From positions 1,178,001 through 1,242,000 of the forward strand of contig NZ_FPEI01000005.1 in assembly GCF_900117415.1 (NCBI RefSeq): a stretch of DNA of 64,000 bases. The letters are read 5' to 3'. The translations under genes and the position numbers were made by a program. Origin of the DNA: Hyphomicrobium sp. CS1BSMeth3. GTDB taxonomy: Bacteria > Pseudomonadota > Alphaproteobacteria > Rhizobiales > Hyphomicrobiaceae. Position 1 is the first letter of the stretch. Every line of letters starts with the position of its first letter. The notes under the pieces are model-generated. The model saw only the letters and a list, made by a program, of their open reading frames with translations, ran no database searches and was not told the origin of the DNA. Shown in pieces: positions 26,370-34,615 of this stretch.

Positions 26370-27257
26370 CTAGCGTGATCCTCTCATGCGTGGATCGAGC
26401 AGATCGCGGAGTGCATCGCCGAACATGTTCGTCGAGTACACGACGAGCGTCAGGCAAAGGCCCGGCGCCAGCGCGAGCCATGGTCCCTGGAACATGAATG
26501 TGCGACCGGAGCCCGAGAGCATCCCACCCCAGGTCGGCGCTGGTGGTGGTACGCCGAGCCCGAGGAAGGAGAGACCCGACTCGGCAAGGATGACGGTGCC
26601 GACGCGCGTCGTGAAGAGCACGATGATCGGCGGCATGACGTTCGGCAGGATGTGCCGCCAGAGAATGCGCGGCGTGCGCGCGCCGACCGATTGCGCAGCA
26701 TGGACGTACATATTCTCGCGCACGGTGATGACGGCGCTGCGGATGATGCGCGAACCGGCGATCCCAAGCAGCAGCCCGAGCGTGCCGATGATCTGCGGCA
26801 TTCCGGGACCCAGCACCGAAACGACGACGATCAGAATGATGAGATCGGGAAAGCTCATCCAGGCATCGACGAAGCGCTGCGAGATCATGTCGAAGCGGCC
26901 GCCGAGGTAACCGGTCAAAATGCCGAGCACGACGGAGATGATCGTCGCAAGACCCGCGGCACAGAAGCCGATGATGACCGAAAGCTGGGCGCCGTAGAGA
27001 CAGCGCGAGAGCATGTCCCGGCCGAGGTTGTCCGTGCCGAAGGGGTGTTGCCAGGAGGGCGGTTTCAGGCGGTTCAGCGGCGAGATCTGGTTCATGCCGT
27101 AGGGCGCCAGAAAGTCCGCGAAGATCCCGCAGAACAGGAAGAGGAGGAAGATGATGGCGCCGGCCGCGCCGAGCGGCTTCTCCTTGAACAAGCGGACGAG
27201 GAAGGTGGCGAGGGGGCCGCGGCGTCGAATGGCTCCTGTCTCCGACGCGCTCGCCAT
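26370..27257 (-). CDS. Dipeptide/oligopeptide ABC transporter permease (DppC/OppC type)
   Basis: Inner-membrane channel subunit of 295 residues with about six helices. It opens with the OppC-type N-terminal helix (LFKEKPLGAAGAIIFLLFLFCGIFADFL) and the periplasmic loop PFGTDNLGRDMLSRCLYGAQ. The ATPase-contact EAA-like loop is AQSVGARTPRILWRHILPNV, and the C-terminus is DALRDLLDPRMRGSR. Its ATG overlaps the stop of the upstream permease in the sequence TGATG, showing translational coupling. Confidence 0.95.
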   Translation of the reverse strand: MASASETGAIRRRGPLATFLVRLFKEKPLGAAGAIIFLLFLFCGIFADFLAPYGMNQISPLNRLKPPSWQHPFGTDNLGRDMLSRCLYGAQLSVIIGFCAAGLATIISVVLGILTGYLGGRFDMISQRFVDAWMSFPDLIILIVVVSVLGPGMPQIIGTLGLLLGIAGSRIIRSAVITVRENMYVHAAQSVGARTPRILWRHILPNVMPPIIVLFTTRVGTVILAESGLSFLGLGVPPPAPTWGGMLSGSGRTFMFQGPWLALAPGLCLTLVVYSTNMFGDALRDLLDPRMRGSR

Positions 27258-28213
27258 CAGCGATACCTCACCTTGGGATCCAGGAGGCCGTAGCTCAGGT
27301 CGATAAGCAGATTGAGCAGCATGATCGCGACGCCGACGACGAGGAATACGCCGGTGATGATCGGATAATCACGCTGATAGACGGCATCGAGCAGCAGGAG
27401 GCCCATGCCCGGAATGACGAAGATCTGCTCCATGATGACGGCGCCGCCGATCAGCAGCGGGGCCTGTACGCCGATCAGCGTCACGACGGGAATGAGCGCA
27501 TTGCGCAGGGCATGGCGCGAGACGACGAGGCGTTCGCTGAGGCCCTTGGCCCAGGCTGTGCGGATGTAGTCCTGCCGCAGAACTTCGAGCATCATGGTGC
27601 GCGTGAGCCGCATGGACACGGCCGAGAGGGCTGTGCCGAGGATGATCGCAGGAAGGATCATCTGTTTGAGGTTCTGGATGGGGTCTTCCATGAACGGGAC
27701 GAAGCGCACTTCCGGCGACCAGCCCCACCAGATCGACGGAAACACCATGACCATGGTGCCCGTCCAGAAGCTCGGCACGGCCAGCATGAGAATGGAGAAG
27801 GAGCGCGCGACGTAGTCGCCGGGCGTGTCCTGGCGGATGGCCGAGTAGACGCCGATCGGAATGGCGACGGTGAGCGCAACGATCAGCGCGAGAAAGCCGA
27901 GCTCGAGCGTGATCGGCATGCGGGCAAGCAAGAGCTCGCTGACCGGCACGTTCTGCCAAAGCGACTGCCCGAAATCCCCGCGAAAGAGGATGCCGCCCAT
28001 CCAGAGCGCGTACTGCTCCCACATGGGCTTGTCGAGCCCAAGGGCCGCGATCAACTGATCACGGGTGAGCTTGCTGGCGCTGACGTCGTTCTGGCTCAGC
28101 ATGAGGTCGATCACGTCACCCGGGATCAACCGCACAGTCACGAACACGATCAGGCTCGCGAAGAACAACGTCGGCACCAGCGCCAGAAGGCGCCGGGCGA
28201 CATACGTCTTCAT
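27257..28213 (-). CDS. Dipeptide/oligopeptide ABC transporter permease (DppB/OppB type)
   Basis: First gene of the leftward importer operon; 318 residues, six helices. The N-terminus KTYVARRLLALVPTLFFASLIVF and the following IPGDVIDLML are standard for DppB. The EAA-like loop is DYIRTAWAKGLSERLVVSRHALRNAL, and the last helix ends SYGLLDPKVRYR. The ATG at 28213 was chosen because the family begins here; a longer frame to 28324 adds basic, unsupported residues. The 148-bp gap to the divergent monooxygenase gene holds both promoters. Confidence 0.95.
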   Translation of the reverse strand: MKTYVARRLLALVPTLFFASLIVFVTVRLIPGDVIDLMLSQNDVSASKLTRDQLIAALGLDKPMWEQYALWMGGILFRGDFGQSLWQNVPVSELLLARMPITLELGFLALIVALTVAIPIGVYSAIRQDTPGDYVARSFSILMLAVPSFWTGTMVMVFPSIWWGWSPEVRFVPFMEDPIQNLKQMILPAIILGTALSAVSMRLTRTMMLEVLRQDYIRTAWAKGLSERLVVSRHALRNALIPVVTLIGVQAPLLIGGAVIMEQIFVIPGMGLLLLDAVYQRDYPIITGVFLVVGVAIMLLNLLIDLSYGLLDPKVRYR

Positions 28214-28361
28214 TATACTTTTCTTCCTCCCTATTCCCGTCAGAATGCCCGCATGGGGCCGTCCTTGCAAGGATCGATTGGCGCGCGGCGCAACGAGAGA
28301 CAAGGCCGGCCGCGTGAAGTACAAAATAGAAAAGCATCTGCGCTCGGGAGGACTGTGGCCA

Positions 28362-29570
28362 ATGGCAAGTCGCAGGGAGAGGGGCGAGGAGCTGGCGGCC
28401 GGATCGGCACCGCCTGATGCCGTTGCGCGCGCTCATGGCATTGTCGAGACGCTGCGTGCGGCGGCCGACCGGATCGAAGAGGCGCGTGCGCTGCCGTCCG
28501 ACATTATTGCTGCACTGCACGAAGCGCGTCTCTTTCGTATGCTCCTGCCGAAGTCGATCGGCGGCGATGAACTGCATTTGAAGACCCTTGCCGAGGTCAT
28601 CGAGATCATCGCACGCGCCGACGCCAGCACGGCGTGGTGCCTCGGGCAGGCAGCGGGCTGTGCGATGTCGGCGGCGTACCTCAAGCCCGAGGCCGCGCGC
28701 CGCCTGTTCGGTCCCAAGGATGCCGTCCTCGCATGGGGCGCCGGCATCCAGGGCAAGGCGATCGCGGTCGATGGCGGTTATCGTGTGAGCGGCAAATGGA
28801 CGTTCGCGAGCGGCTGTGCCAATGCGACCTTGCTCGGAGGTCACAGCTATGTTTTCGAGGCCGATGGCACGCCGCGCCGACGCGATGGCCGCCAGCTCGA
28901 TCGCACAGCCCTCTTTGCGATTTCGAAGGCGCGCATTGACGACATGTGGTTCACGCTCGGGCTGCGCGGTACGGCGAGCTACACATTCGAGGTGCAGGAT
29001 CTCTTCGTGCCCGAGGACGAGACGGTCGATCGCGACGAGCCTACGGAGCGCGCGGAAGACGGCACGCTTTTCGTCTTCAATGGAACTGCTGCCTACGCGT
29101 CGGCTTTCAGCGCATTGATGCTCGGCATTGCCCAGGGCATGGTGAGCGATCTTTCTGCGCTCGCGATGACGAAGACGCCTCGCGGGGCGCCGTCAGCGCT
29201 TATGGAAAGTCCGGTGTTCCAGTCCGAGCTGGCGCAGCTCGAGGCGCGGCTCAGGTCAGCGCGCGCTTACCTTCACACGACGCTCGACGAGATTTGGGAG
29301 AAGACGCGCGAAACGCGCGACTTTCCATTGATCGAGCGCGCGAACCTGAAGCTCGCCACGACCTACGTCATCAATCAGGGCGTACAGATCGCAGCCGATG
29401 CTTATCGCGCTGCAGGGCAGACCGCGATCTTCCCAGTCAATTCCTTCGAGCGGCGACTGCGCGATGCGTACTCGGCATCGCAGCAGATCCAGGGACGGCC
29501 CGCGAACTTCATCACGATCGGGCGGGTGTTCCTTGGTCTCCCGCCCGATTCGCCGGTCGTGCTCGGCTAA
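28362..29570 (+). CDS. Flavin-dependent monooxygenase, acyl-CoA dehydrogenase fold
   Basis: A 402-residue protein of the group D flavin monooxygenase/acyl-CoA dehydrogenase superfamily, close in layout to HsaA, HpaB-like and DszC-type enzymes. These use reduced FMN or FAD from a partner reductase to hydroxylate an aromatic or heteroatom substrate. Visible are the helical N-domain (LRAAADRIEEARALPSDIIAALHEARLFRMLLP), the flavin-binding beta domain (WTFASGCANATLLGG) and the C-terminal four-helix domain ending in IQGRPANFITIGRVFLG. It lacks the usual catalytic Glu context of true acyl-CoA dehydrogenases as far as can be seen by eye. GGGAGG lies 10 nt before the ATG. It is divergent from the peptide-type importer, which may deliver its substrate. 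No reductase gene is adjacent. Confidence 0.85.
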   Translation: MASRRERGEELAAGSAPPDAVARAHGIVETLRAAADRIEEARALPSDIIAALHEARLFRMLLPKSIGGDELHLKTLAEVIEIIARADASTAWCLGQAAGCAMSAAYLKPEAARRLFGPKDAVLAWGAGIQGKAIAVDGGYRVSGKWTFASGCANATLLGGHSYVFEADGTPRRRDGRQLDRTALFAISKARIDDMWFTLGLRGTASYTFEVQDLFVPEDETVDRDEPTERAEDGTLFVFNGTAAYASAFSALMLGIAQGMVSDLSALAMTKTPRGAPSALMESPVFQSELAQLEARLRSARAYLHTTLDEIWEKTRETRDFPLIERANLKLATTYVINQGVQIAADAYRAAGQTAIFPVNSFERRLRDAYSASQQIQGRPANFITIGRVFLGLPPDSPVVLG

Positions 29571-29577
29571 AATCCCT

Positions 29578-30768
29578 TCAGCCGCCGCCCGCCGCATTGT
29601 AGCCCCGGCCGCCGTCGCCGAGGGCTTCGTAGCCGTTGTCCGTGACGAGGATCGTATCCTCGAGCTTGACGAAGCCGCGCGTCGGATGGCCGATCGTCGT
29701 CTCGATGGAAATCACGTAGCCGGCCTCCAGCGGACGATCCTTGTCATAACCTTCGTAGGACATGCGCGGATGGTCCTGCAGGCGCGGCGCCTCGTGCGTC
29801 ACGAGACCCATGCCATGAGCCATGAAGTGCGTGTATTTGCGGTGCGGCGAAGCGTCGAGCATCTTGTCGGCAATGGCAGCGATGTCGCCGCCGCGCGCAC
29901 CTGCGCGGATCGGCTTGCGCACGGCCTGCTGCACTTCCTCGACGAAGGCGAGCAGATCCTCATATTCGGCGTCCACCTTCCCGCCGACGACGCCCATGCG
30001 GCAGAGATCGCCGATGTAGCCCTTGTAGTTGCCGCCCGAGTCGAGGGAGATGATGTCGCCCTTGGCGAGCCGCTGCTCGGAGGGCGCGCGGTTGAGGCTC
30101 GTGCCGGCTGTCATGAGGCAGTAGTCGAAGACGAGCCCGCGGTTCACTTCCTCGCGCCGCAGGGCCTCGACGACCTCGAGCTTGGTCGCACCCGGCACGC
30201 AGTGCTTGCGGAAGGTCGTCATCATGGAATCGACGACCCGCTCGGAGGCCTCGCGCAGATAGCCGATCTCCTCCGGCGTTTTCTTGGCGCGGAGGCGCTC
30301 GAGCGGGAAGACCGCGTCCACCACGTCCGCATTGGCGATGCCGCGTCGCAGCACGGCCTCGCCGTCGGCCGGCAGGAAGGCGGCCTCGACACCGATGCGG
30401 CGCACGGGGCCGAGCTTCGCGATGTGGCTCACCACTTCGCTCATGGTTGCCTGCGTGCCCGTGGTGCCAAGCTTCAAGGTCGGCTGCCAGAACTTGCCGA
30501 GTTCGCGCTCGAAGTTCTCCATGGTGCAGCCGACGTAGGCGGCATTCTCGGGCTTTCCCTTCTGGTAGACAATGGCCGGCAGATAACGCGTGGTGCCTGC
30601 CGCTTCCATGGTGTCGAAGAAGAAGAAGCGGTAGCCGCCGAGCAGGTACTGCACATTGTGCTTCGAGGTGGCGACCAGCACGTCGATGCCGGCGTCGTCC
30701 ATCAGCTTGTCGAGATGCTTGGTATCGAACGGAATGGGCTTTTTGATTTCGGCTTCGGCAGCAGCCAT
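29578..30768 (-). CDS. M24 family metallopeptidase (Xaa-Pro aminopeptidase/creatinase type)
   Basis: A 396-residue pita-bread-fold enzyme. The N-terminal creatinase-type domain (1-155) is followed by the M24 catalytic domain. All five dinuclear-metal ligands are present: Asp243 (SLDSGGNY), Asp254 (YIGDLC), His318 (FMAHGMG), Glu356 (ISIETT) and Glu370 (KLEDT). The gene is thus probably active as a prolyl aminopeptidase or a C-N hydrolase of the family. GGAGG lies 7 nt before the chosen ATG. It converges on the flavin monooxygenase gene 7 bp away. Neighbouring the oligopeptide-type importer, it may process the imported compound. Confidence 0.93.
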   Translation of the reverse strand: MAAAEAEIKKPIPFDTKHLDKLMDDAGIDVLVATSKHNVQYLLGGYRFFFFDTMEAAGTTRYLPAIVYQKGKPENAAYVGCTMENFERELGKFWQPTLKLGTTGTQATMSEVVSHIAKLGPVRRIGVEAAFLPADGEAVLRRGIANADVVDAVFPLERLRAKKTPEEIGYLREASERVVDSMMTTFRKHCVPGATKLEVVEALRREEVNRGLVFDYCLMTAGTSLNRAPSEQRLAKGDIISLDSGGNYKGYIGDLCRMGVVGGKVDAEYEDLLAFVEEVQQAVRKPIRAGARGGDIAAIADKMLDASPHRKYTHFMAHGMGLVTHEAPRLQDHPRMSYEGYDKDRPLEAGYVISIETTIGHPTRGFVKLEDTILVTDNGYEALGDGGRGYNAAGGG

Positions 30769-30900
30769 GGGCGAACCTCCTGACACAGCGCGTCGAAATT
30801 TATGTGCCCCGGCCCGGTCGCGCGGCCGCCCGGCGGTCATCGCGACTATAGCGCTCTTGGGGGCGGCGCGACCACCGCTTTGCGCGCGAATGGCGCGCGT

Positions 30901-32970
30901 TCAGGCCATGCCGAGGCGCTTCGCACCTTTCCGGAACAGTTCCATTCCCGTCTCGTCGAACCGGAATGCGCGGAAAAAATCTTCGACGGAGTAGTCCGGC
31001 AGCGCGCGGCGAATTGAGGCGGCATAGATCTGTGCGTCCTCCATGCGGCCGGCGAGCGCCTGGCTGTAGGCTCCAATGGCGAGCACATGAGGGTGCGCAT
31101 TGGGACGCGATGCGGCCTTGGCACCCCAGTCCGCCGCACTTTCGAAATCCTGAAGACGCACGAGGGCCATCGTGCGCGCGCCGAGCATGGCGAAGAGGAG
31201 GGGATCGAATGGGCTGAGGTGGCGGGAATGGTCGGAGGCATCGATGGCCGCCCGCGGATCACCGGCCTGGGAGCGCACGAATGCGAGCGCGTAGTGGCCG
31301 GCGGCAAAATTCGGGCTGAGGTCTACGGCTGTTTCCAGCTCTCTGACCGATTGGCCATGCTGGTTCCTGAGCCACAGAGCACGGCCCATGGCCCAATGCG
31401 CGGCGGGATCGCGATCGTCGGCCATCAGGCTCCTGCCGGCAGCGTCGAAGGCGAGGTTGGTTTCGAGCTCGCGTGGTGCCCATCCTTGAAACGCATTCTG
31501 CCAGTGCGTGAACGAAAGACCGGCGTAGGCGCGCGCAAACGTCGGATCGAGACGTACGGCCATCTGGAAGAAGTGGCGCGCCTGATCGTTGTCGGCCTTG
31601 TTGAAGCGATACATGTGCCAGAGGCCGCGGTGATGCGCCTCCCAGGCATCGAGCGAGTTCGGCGGCTTGAGGATCGCGCGATTGCGCTCGGCGGATTCGA
31701 CCTCGCTGGCGATCGAGGCGACGATGCGATTGCCGATCTCCTCGAACGCGAGGAAGACGTCGTCGAGCTTTCGGCTGAACACGTCCGACCAGACGATGCG
31801 CGCGGTGCGGGTTTCGGAGAGCTCTACCGCGACCGTGATGTTCGGGCCTTCGATCTGCAAGGTGCCGGTGACGATGTAGTCGACGTTCAGCGCGCGGCCC
31901 GCAGCCTCCGGATCGAGGCGGCGTTCGTGCAGGGCAAACACCGTACCTGGAGCAATCACGAACAGACTGCGGAGCTTGGCCAGCCGCGTGATGACGTCGT
32001 GGACGAGGCCGGCGGCAAAAGCGCCGCGATCTCGCGTTCGATCGGCGAACGGCATCACGGCAACCGAGGCGCGGCGCGGGGCTGGTGGCGAGATCGCGGA
32101 TGGTTCGGGGGCGGCCTCTGGCTCGCGTGACACCAAGGTCTGGAGCACCGATATGGGGGCCGCCGTAGTCGTCGGTGTCGCGATGGGCAGCGTGCGGGCG
32201 GCGCGCCATGCATGACGGAGCGGCGTCGCGTCCAGCCCTTCGGCCTCGAAGAGCTGAACCGTTGTCGCAAGATGTGTCTCGGCGTCAGGAATGCGACCGC
32301 GCCGGACGAGCGCCCGGAGCATCAGCTCATGGACGCTCTGATCAAAAGGCGCAAGCTCGAGCCATTTCTCGAGGTGGCCCAGTGCCTCTTCTTCGGAGGC
32401 GCGTTTGGCGAGATGCTCGAGTACAGCGGTGTGACGGGCGCGGAAGCGGCGCCGCTCAGCCGCCAGCCATGTATTGAAGTGGGGATTGCGGTCCATTTCC
32501 AGACCGTCGAGGAGATCTCCCGCGAACATCGCCGATAGAACACTGAGGCGCGGCGCATCGAGTGCCTCGATGCCGGTCTGTGTCGCGCTGGCGATCTCGA
32601 TGACATCGACGAAGCAGTCCTCGAGGTCCAGCCGAACGGTATCGCCGTTGGTTTCGACGCGGCGCCGGTCAGGCGTATCGATGAGGCGCCGCAGCTTGCT
32701 GAGACACCAGCGCAACTCGCCGCGCGGATCGTTGGGAACGTCCCAAAGAAGCTCGCAGAGGCGGCTGCGCGATACCGGATGCGGAGCCAACGCCAGATAG
32801 GCGAAGAGCGCACGGACCTTTCGCGAGGACGGCAGCGCCAGCGCGACGCCGTCGCGGCGGATGGAAATTGGTCCGAGCAGGCGCACGTCGAGGCCTCCGG
32901 CGGCGCCGGATGCCGTCACGTCGTGCGTTTCCACGGGCTTTTCCACGCCGCCTCCAACGCTCGCGCCCAT
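30901..32970 (-). CDS. SARP-type regulator with BTAD, TolB-like and TPR domains
   Basis: A large (689-residue) one-polypeptide regulator. Residues about 28-110 form an OmpR/PhoB-like winged helix (LDVRLLGPISIRRDGVALAL, then a recognition segment ELRWCLSKLRRLID). A bacterial transcriptional activator domain follows (about 115-260). A Pro/Ala-rich linker leads to a TolB-like N-terminal domain (VAVMPFADRTRDRGAFAAGL to about 420) of the kind found beside class III cyclases. The end holds several TPR-type helical repeats (ARHFFQMAVRLDPTFARAYAG, GHYALAFVRSQAGD). No cyclase domain is present. The start has no strong ribosome site. It is divergent from a methyltransferase gene, its most likely target. 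The signal is unknown. Confidence 0.85.
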   Translation of the reverse strand: MGASVGGGVEKPVETHDVTASGAAGGLDVRLLGPISIRRDGVALALPSSRKVRALFAYLALAPHPVSRSRLCELLWDVPNDPRGELRWCLSKLRRLIDTPDRRRVETNGDTVRLDLEDCFVDVIEIASATQTGIEALDAPRLSVLSAMFAGDLLDGLEMDRNPHFNTWLAAERRRFRARHTAVLEHLAKRASEEEALGHLEKWLELAPFDQSVHELMLRALVRRGRIPDAETHLATTVQLFEAEGLDATPLRHAWRAARTLPIATPTTTAAPISVLQTLVSREPEAAPEPSAISPPAPRRASVAVMPFADRTRDRGAFAAGLVHDVITRLAKLRSLFVIAPGTVFALHERRLDPEAAGRALNVDYIVTGTLQIEGPNITVAVELSETRTARIVWSDVFSRKLDDVFLAFEEIGNRIVASIASEVESAERNRAILKPPNSLDAWEAHHRGLWHMYRFNKADNDQARHFFQMAVRLDPTFARAYAGLSFTHWQNAFQGWAPRELETNLAFDAAGRSLMADDRDPAAHWAMGRALWLRNQHGQSVRELETAVDLSPNFAAGHYALAFVRSQAGDPRAAIDASDHSRHLSPFDPLLFAMLGARTMALVRLQDFESAADWGAKAASRPNAHPHVLAIGAYSQALAGRMEDAQIYAASIRRALPDYSVEDFFRAFRFDETGMELFRKGAKRLGMA

Positions 32971-33077
32971 GCCGGGCGTCTAATTCATAGATCAGCCGAC
33001 GGGCCCCGAATGCCAGGGCCGTATGCGGCGGAAATCAAAGGCGAATGCGCCATCCAGTCAATCAAAGGGAACACCCC

Positions 33078-33923
33078 ATGGTTACAGCCCCTTCCGTAAA
33101 CAGTCAAAATCCGCAGTCGGCTGGCCCCAATCTCGCGGCGGTAAAGGCGCGCCAGCAGGGCGCCTGGTCGTCCGGCGACTACGCCGTTGTTGGCACAACC
33201 CTTCAGATCGTCGGCGAGGACCTCTGCGAGGCGCTCGACCTCAGAGCGGGGCAGAAGGTGCTCGATGTCGCCGCAGGCAACGGCAACGTATCGCTCGCTG
33301 CCGCCCGCCGGTGGTGCGATGTCATCTCGACGGATTATGTCCCGGCGCTGCTCGAGCGGGGCCGCCAGCGCGCCGCAGCCGAGCGCCTCAAGATCGACTT
33401 CCAGGAGGCCGATGCTGAGGCCCTGCCGTTTGCCGACAATACCTTCGATGCGGTCGTCTCCACTTTCGGTGTGATGTTCACGCCGGACCAGGAGAAGGCG
33501 GCCTCCGAGATGGCGCGCGTTTGCCGTTCCGGCGGCAAGATCGGGCTCGCCAACTGGACGCCCGAGGGCTTCATCGGCCAGCTCTTCAAGACCCTCGGCC
33601 AGCACCTGCCGCCACCGGCCGGCGTGAAGTCTCCCGCGTTGTGGGGCAAGCGCGAGCGTCTGGCCGAGATCTTCGGCTCGGCCGCGGCGATCAAGGCCGA
33701 GCCTCGCGCCTTTGTCTTCCGTTATCGCTCGCCGCAGCATTTCCTCGATGTCTTCAAGAATTACTACGGCCCGCTCCTCAAGGCCTTCGAAGCCCTTGAG
33801 CCGCCCAAGCAGGCCGCACTCCATGCCGATGTGTTGGACCTCATCGCCCGCTTCAACCGTTCGGGTGACGACACGATGGTCGTCCCGAGCGAGTACCTCG
33901 AAGTGGTGATCACGAAGCGCTGA
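33078..33923 (+). CDS. Class I SAM-dependent methyltransferase (UbiE/Methyltransf_11 type)
   Basis: A 281-residue cytosolic enzyme. SAM motif I VLDVAAGNGNVSLAAA lies near residues 65-80, motif II region STDYVPALLERGRQRA follows, then AEALPFADNTFDAVVSTFGVMF, typical of UbiE-like enzymes acting on small molecules or quinones. AAGGGA is 7 nt before the ATG. The adjacent cupin gene lies 56 bp downstream on the same strand, and the SARP-type regulator is divergent, so methyltransferase and cupin may form its regulon. The substrate is unknown. Confidence 0.9.
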   Translation: MVTAPSVNSQNPQSAGPNLAAVKARQQGAWSSGDYAVVGTTLQIVGEDLCEALDLRAGQKVLDVAAGNGNVSLAAARRWCDVISTDYVPALLERGRQRAAAERLKIDFQEADAEALPFADNTFDAVVSTFGVMFTPDQEKAASEMARVCRSGGKIGLANWTPEGFIGQLFKTLGQHLPPPAGVKSPALWGKRERLAEIFGSAAAIKAEPRAFVFRYRSPQHFLDVFKNYYGPLLKAFEALEPPKQAALHADVLDLIARFNRSGDDTMVVPSEYLEVVITKR

Positions 33924-33979
33924 CGCCAAGAGCACGTCAATAGCGACCGCTCGTTCGAAGACGCAAAAGGAATCTAGAC

Positions 33980-34453
33980 ATGAAGATTATAGCGCGCTCG
34001 ATTTTCCTCGCGGCCCTGCTTTCGCTGCCGCTTGGCTACGTGGCCATGGGACAGCACCATGGCGACCACGTGATGGTCGTCCCCTCGGACATCAAATGGG
34101 GGCCTGTGCCTTCGCTACCTGCTGGTGCACAGATCTCGGTCCTCGAGGGGCCGCTCGACAAGGCGGGCCCGATTACGGCGCGGATCAAATTCCCCGCCAA
34201 CTATCGCCTGCCGGCGCACACACATCCAGTAATCGAGCATGTCACAGTCCTCTCCGGCACTTTCAATATGGGTACGGGCGACAAGCTCGACATGGGCAAG
34301 ACGAAACCGCTGACGCCGGGCGCCTTTGCGATCATGCAGCCGGGCACGCAGCACTTCGCATGGACGACAGAAGAAACGATCGTCCAGATTCACAGCGTCG
34401 GGCCGTGGGGTGTTACCTACGTGAACCCGGCCGATGACCCGCGTAAGAAATAA
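33980..34453 (+). CDS. Exported cupin-domain protein
   Basis: A 157-residue protein with a signal peptide (KIIARSIFLAALLSLPLGYVAM, cleavage about residue 24) and a single cupin barrel. The metal-binding motifs look usable: HTHPVIEHVTVLSGTF (motif 1, with His, His and Glu) and AIMQPGTQHFAW (motif 2 His). The N-terminus of the mature protein is His-rich (QHHGDH). Periplasmic cupins of this size are mostly uncharacterised; some are dioxygenase- or isomerase-like. AAAGG precedes the ATG by about 8 nt. It follows the methyltransferase gene in the same direction. Confidence 0.87.
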   Translation: MKIIARSIFLAALLSLPLGYVAMGQHHGDHVMVVPSDIKWGPVPSLPAGAQISVLEGPLDKAGPITARIKFPANYRLPAHTHPVIEHVTVLSGTFNMGTGDKLDMGKTKPLTPGAFAIMQPGTQHFAWTTEETIVQIHSVGPWGVTYVNPADDPRKK

Positions 34454-34470
34454 GGTCATGAGCAATGCCG

Positions 34471-34493
34471 GCCTGCCCGTTAACCGGGCAGGC
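34471..34493 (+). terminator. Hairpin after the cupin gene, possible weak terminator
   Basis: GCCTGCCCG and CGGGCAGGC make a perfect 9-bp stem with a 5-nt loop, 17 bp after the cupin stop codon. Only scattered T residues follow, so Rho-independent termination would be inefficient. Confidence 0.5.
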
Positions 34494-34615
34494 TGGTGTC
34501 CGAGCAGCCCTGCTTTCAGGTCATGTCGGAAAACATAATGCGATGATAGCCTAGTCTCACGGTTAGTCATCCAAACGCAACTTTCAGAAAACACCTGATC
34601 AATGAGGAGACACCG

